Assembly: GCA_900540375.1 (NCBI GenBank)
Contig: UQFS01000016.1
Location: 1 to 64,000 of the forward strand
Source: an uncultured Prevotella sp.
Lineage (GTDB): Bacteria; Bacteroidota; Bacteroidia; Bacteroidales; Bacteroidaceae
Length of the DNA stretch: 64,000 nucleotides
Reading direction: 5' to 3'
The notes below the pieces were generated by a model. It was not told the DNA's origin. It made no database searches and was given only the letters and a program-made list of their open reading frames with translations. The position numbers and the translations under genes are program-made. Shown here piece by piece: positions 63,869-64,000 of the stretch (its first letter is position 1; each line of letters begins with the position of its first letter).

Positions 63869-64000
63869 ATGACTATGCTAAACAAGAAGATCATGCTGGC
63901 TTCACTCCTGTTATTGGGAACCAGCATCAGCGGACAGGCTCAGAAGGTGAAACTGAAGTTACACTCAGCCACCATCGCTCAAGCCATGACAGCCCTGCGA
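63869..64000 (+). CDS. STN-type SusC-family transporter, cut by the window end
   Basis: The first 44 codons only: MTMLNKKIMLASLLLLGTSI as signal peptide, then the opening of an STN domain (VKLKLHSATIAQAMTALR), which FecR-linked SusC proteins carry. The frame is open to the last base of the window. Its place directly after fecR is the usual operon order. Confidence 0.8.
   Translation, partial: MTMLNKKIMLASLLLLGTSISGQAQKVKLKLHSATIAQAMTALR

Noticed and set aside
1..64000. tRNA, rRNA, insertion sequence or prophage genes
   Set aside because: No cloverleaf with conserved arms, rRNA core string, DDE or serine/tyrosine transposase, or phage structural gene was found by eye. A tRNAscan or IS search would settle this.

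Overview
The window looks like chromosomal DNA from a Prevotella-like member of the Bacteroidales. The reasons are three SusC genes (two of them complete SusC/SusD pairs with accessory genes, one cut by the window end) plus a further SusC/SusD pair behind an ECF sigma/FecR switch, a hybrid two-component system regulator, many lipoproteins with Cys-Ser-acidic N-termini, and promoter -7 boxes of the Bacteroidetes form TAnnTTTG. I do not name a species. No rRNA, tRNA, CRISPR array, insertion sequence or prophage was recognised.

Layout. (1) 1-3.1 kb: a secreted family 3 glycosidase with a PA14 insert, then a repeat-rich gap. (2) 3.8-15.1 kb: an ECF sigma factor divergent from a FecR anti-sigma factor, followed by an STN-type SusC, a SusD, two lipoproteins and two TlpA-like thioredoxins, closed by a clear terminator. 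This looks like a cell-surface-signalled import system. (3) 15.2-28.8 kb: a solute symporter and a compact polysaccharide utilisation locus (GH97, GH66, SusE/F-like binder, SusD, SusC and a SusR-like membrane regulator) whose content matches dextran or isomalto-oligosaccharide loci such as B. thetaiotaomicron BT3086-BT3091. (4) 28.8-48.1 kb: mostly housekeeping genes: S41 protease, dCMP deaminase, M3 peptidase, the AmmeMemoRadiSam pair, a MATE exporter, exonuclease III, GTP cyclohydrolase I, a SPOR protein, triosephosphate isomerase in frame with a DoxX-like membrane protein, DUF1599, DUF190, CrcB, HD, HAD and a GNAT-nitrilase protein. (5) 48.4-60.7 kb: a second polysaccharide locus with a hybrid two-component regulator divergent from a GH5 endoglucanase, SusC, SusD and a TIG-domain surface lipoprotein, probably for a beta-glucan. 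(6) 60.7-64 kb: a repeat-rich gap, an Rpn-type nuclease, an orphan FecR and the first 44 codons of another STN-type SusC.

How it works together. Two polysaccharide systems have dedicated sensors (a SusR-like protein for the alpha-glucan, a hybrid histidine kinase for the beta-glucan). The two FecR/STN-SusC systems would be controlled by signalling from the outer membrane through FecR to an ECF sigma factor.

The least explained signals are in DNA between genes. Two five-unit arrays with a 22-nt period (3436-3545 and 61080-61189) have the unit form GTCA-N11-TGAC-N3 and match unit by unit although they are about 57.6 kb apart. A family of REP-like hairpin elements begins within 0-8 nt of a stop codon in five of six copies. 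There is also a long structured element ahead of the SPOR gene and a perfect 24-bp hairpin downstream of the hybrid sensor. At the protein level the DoxX-TpiA reading frame without a stop and the Memo-AMMECR1 fusion with a signal-peptide-like N-terminus stand out.
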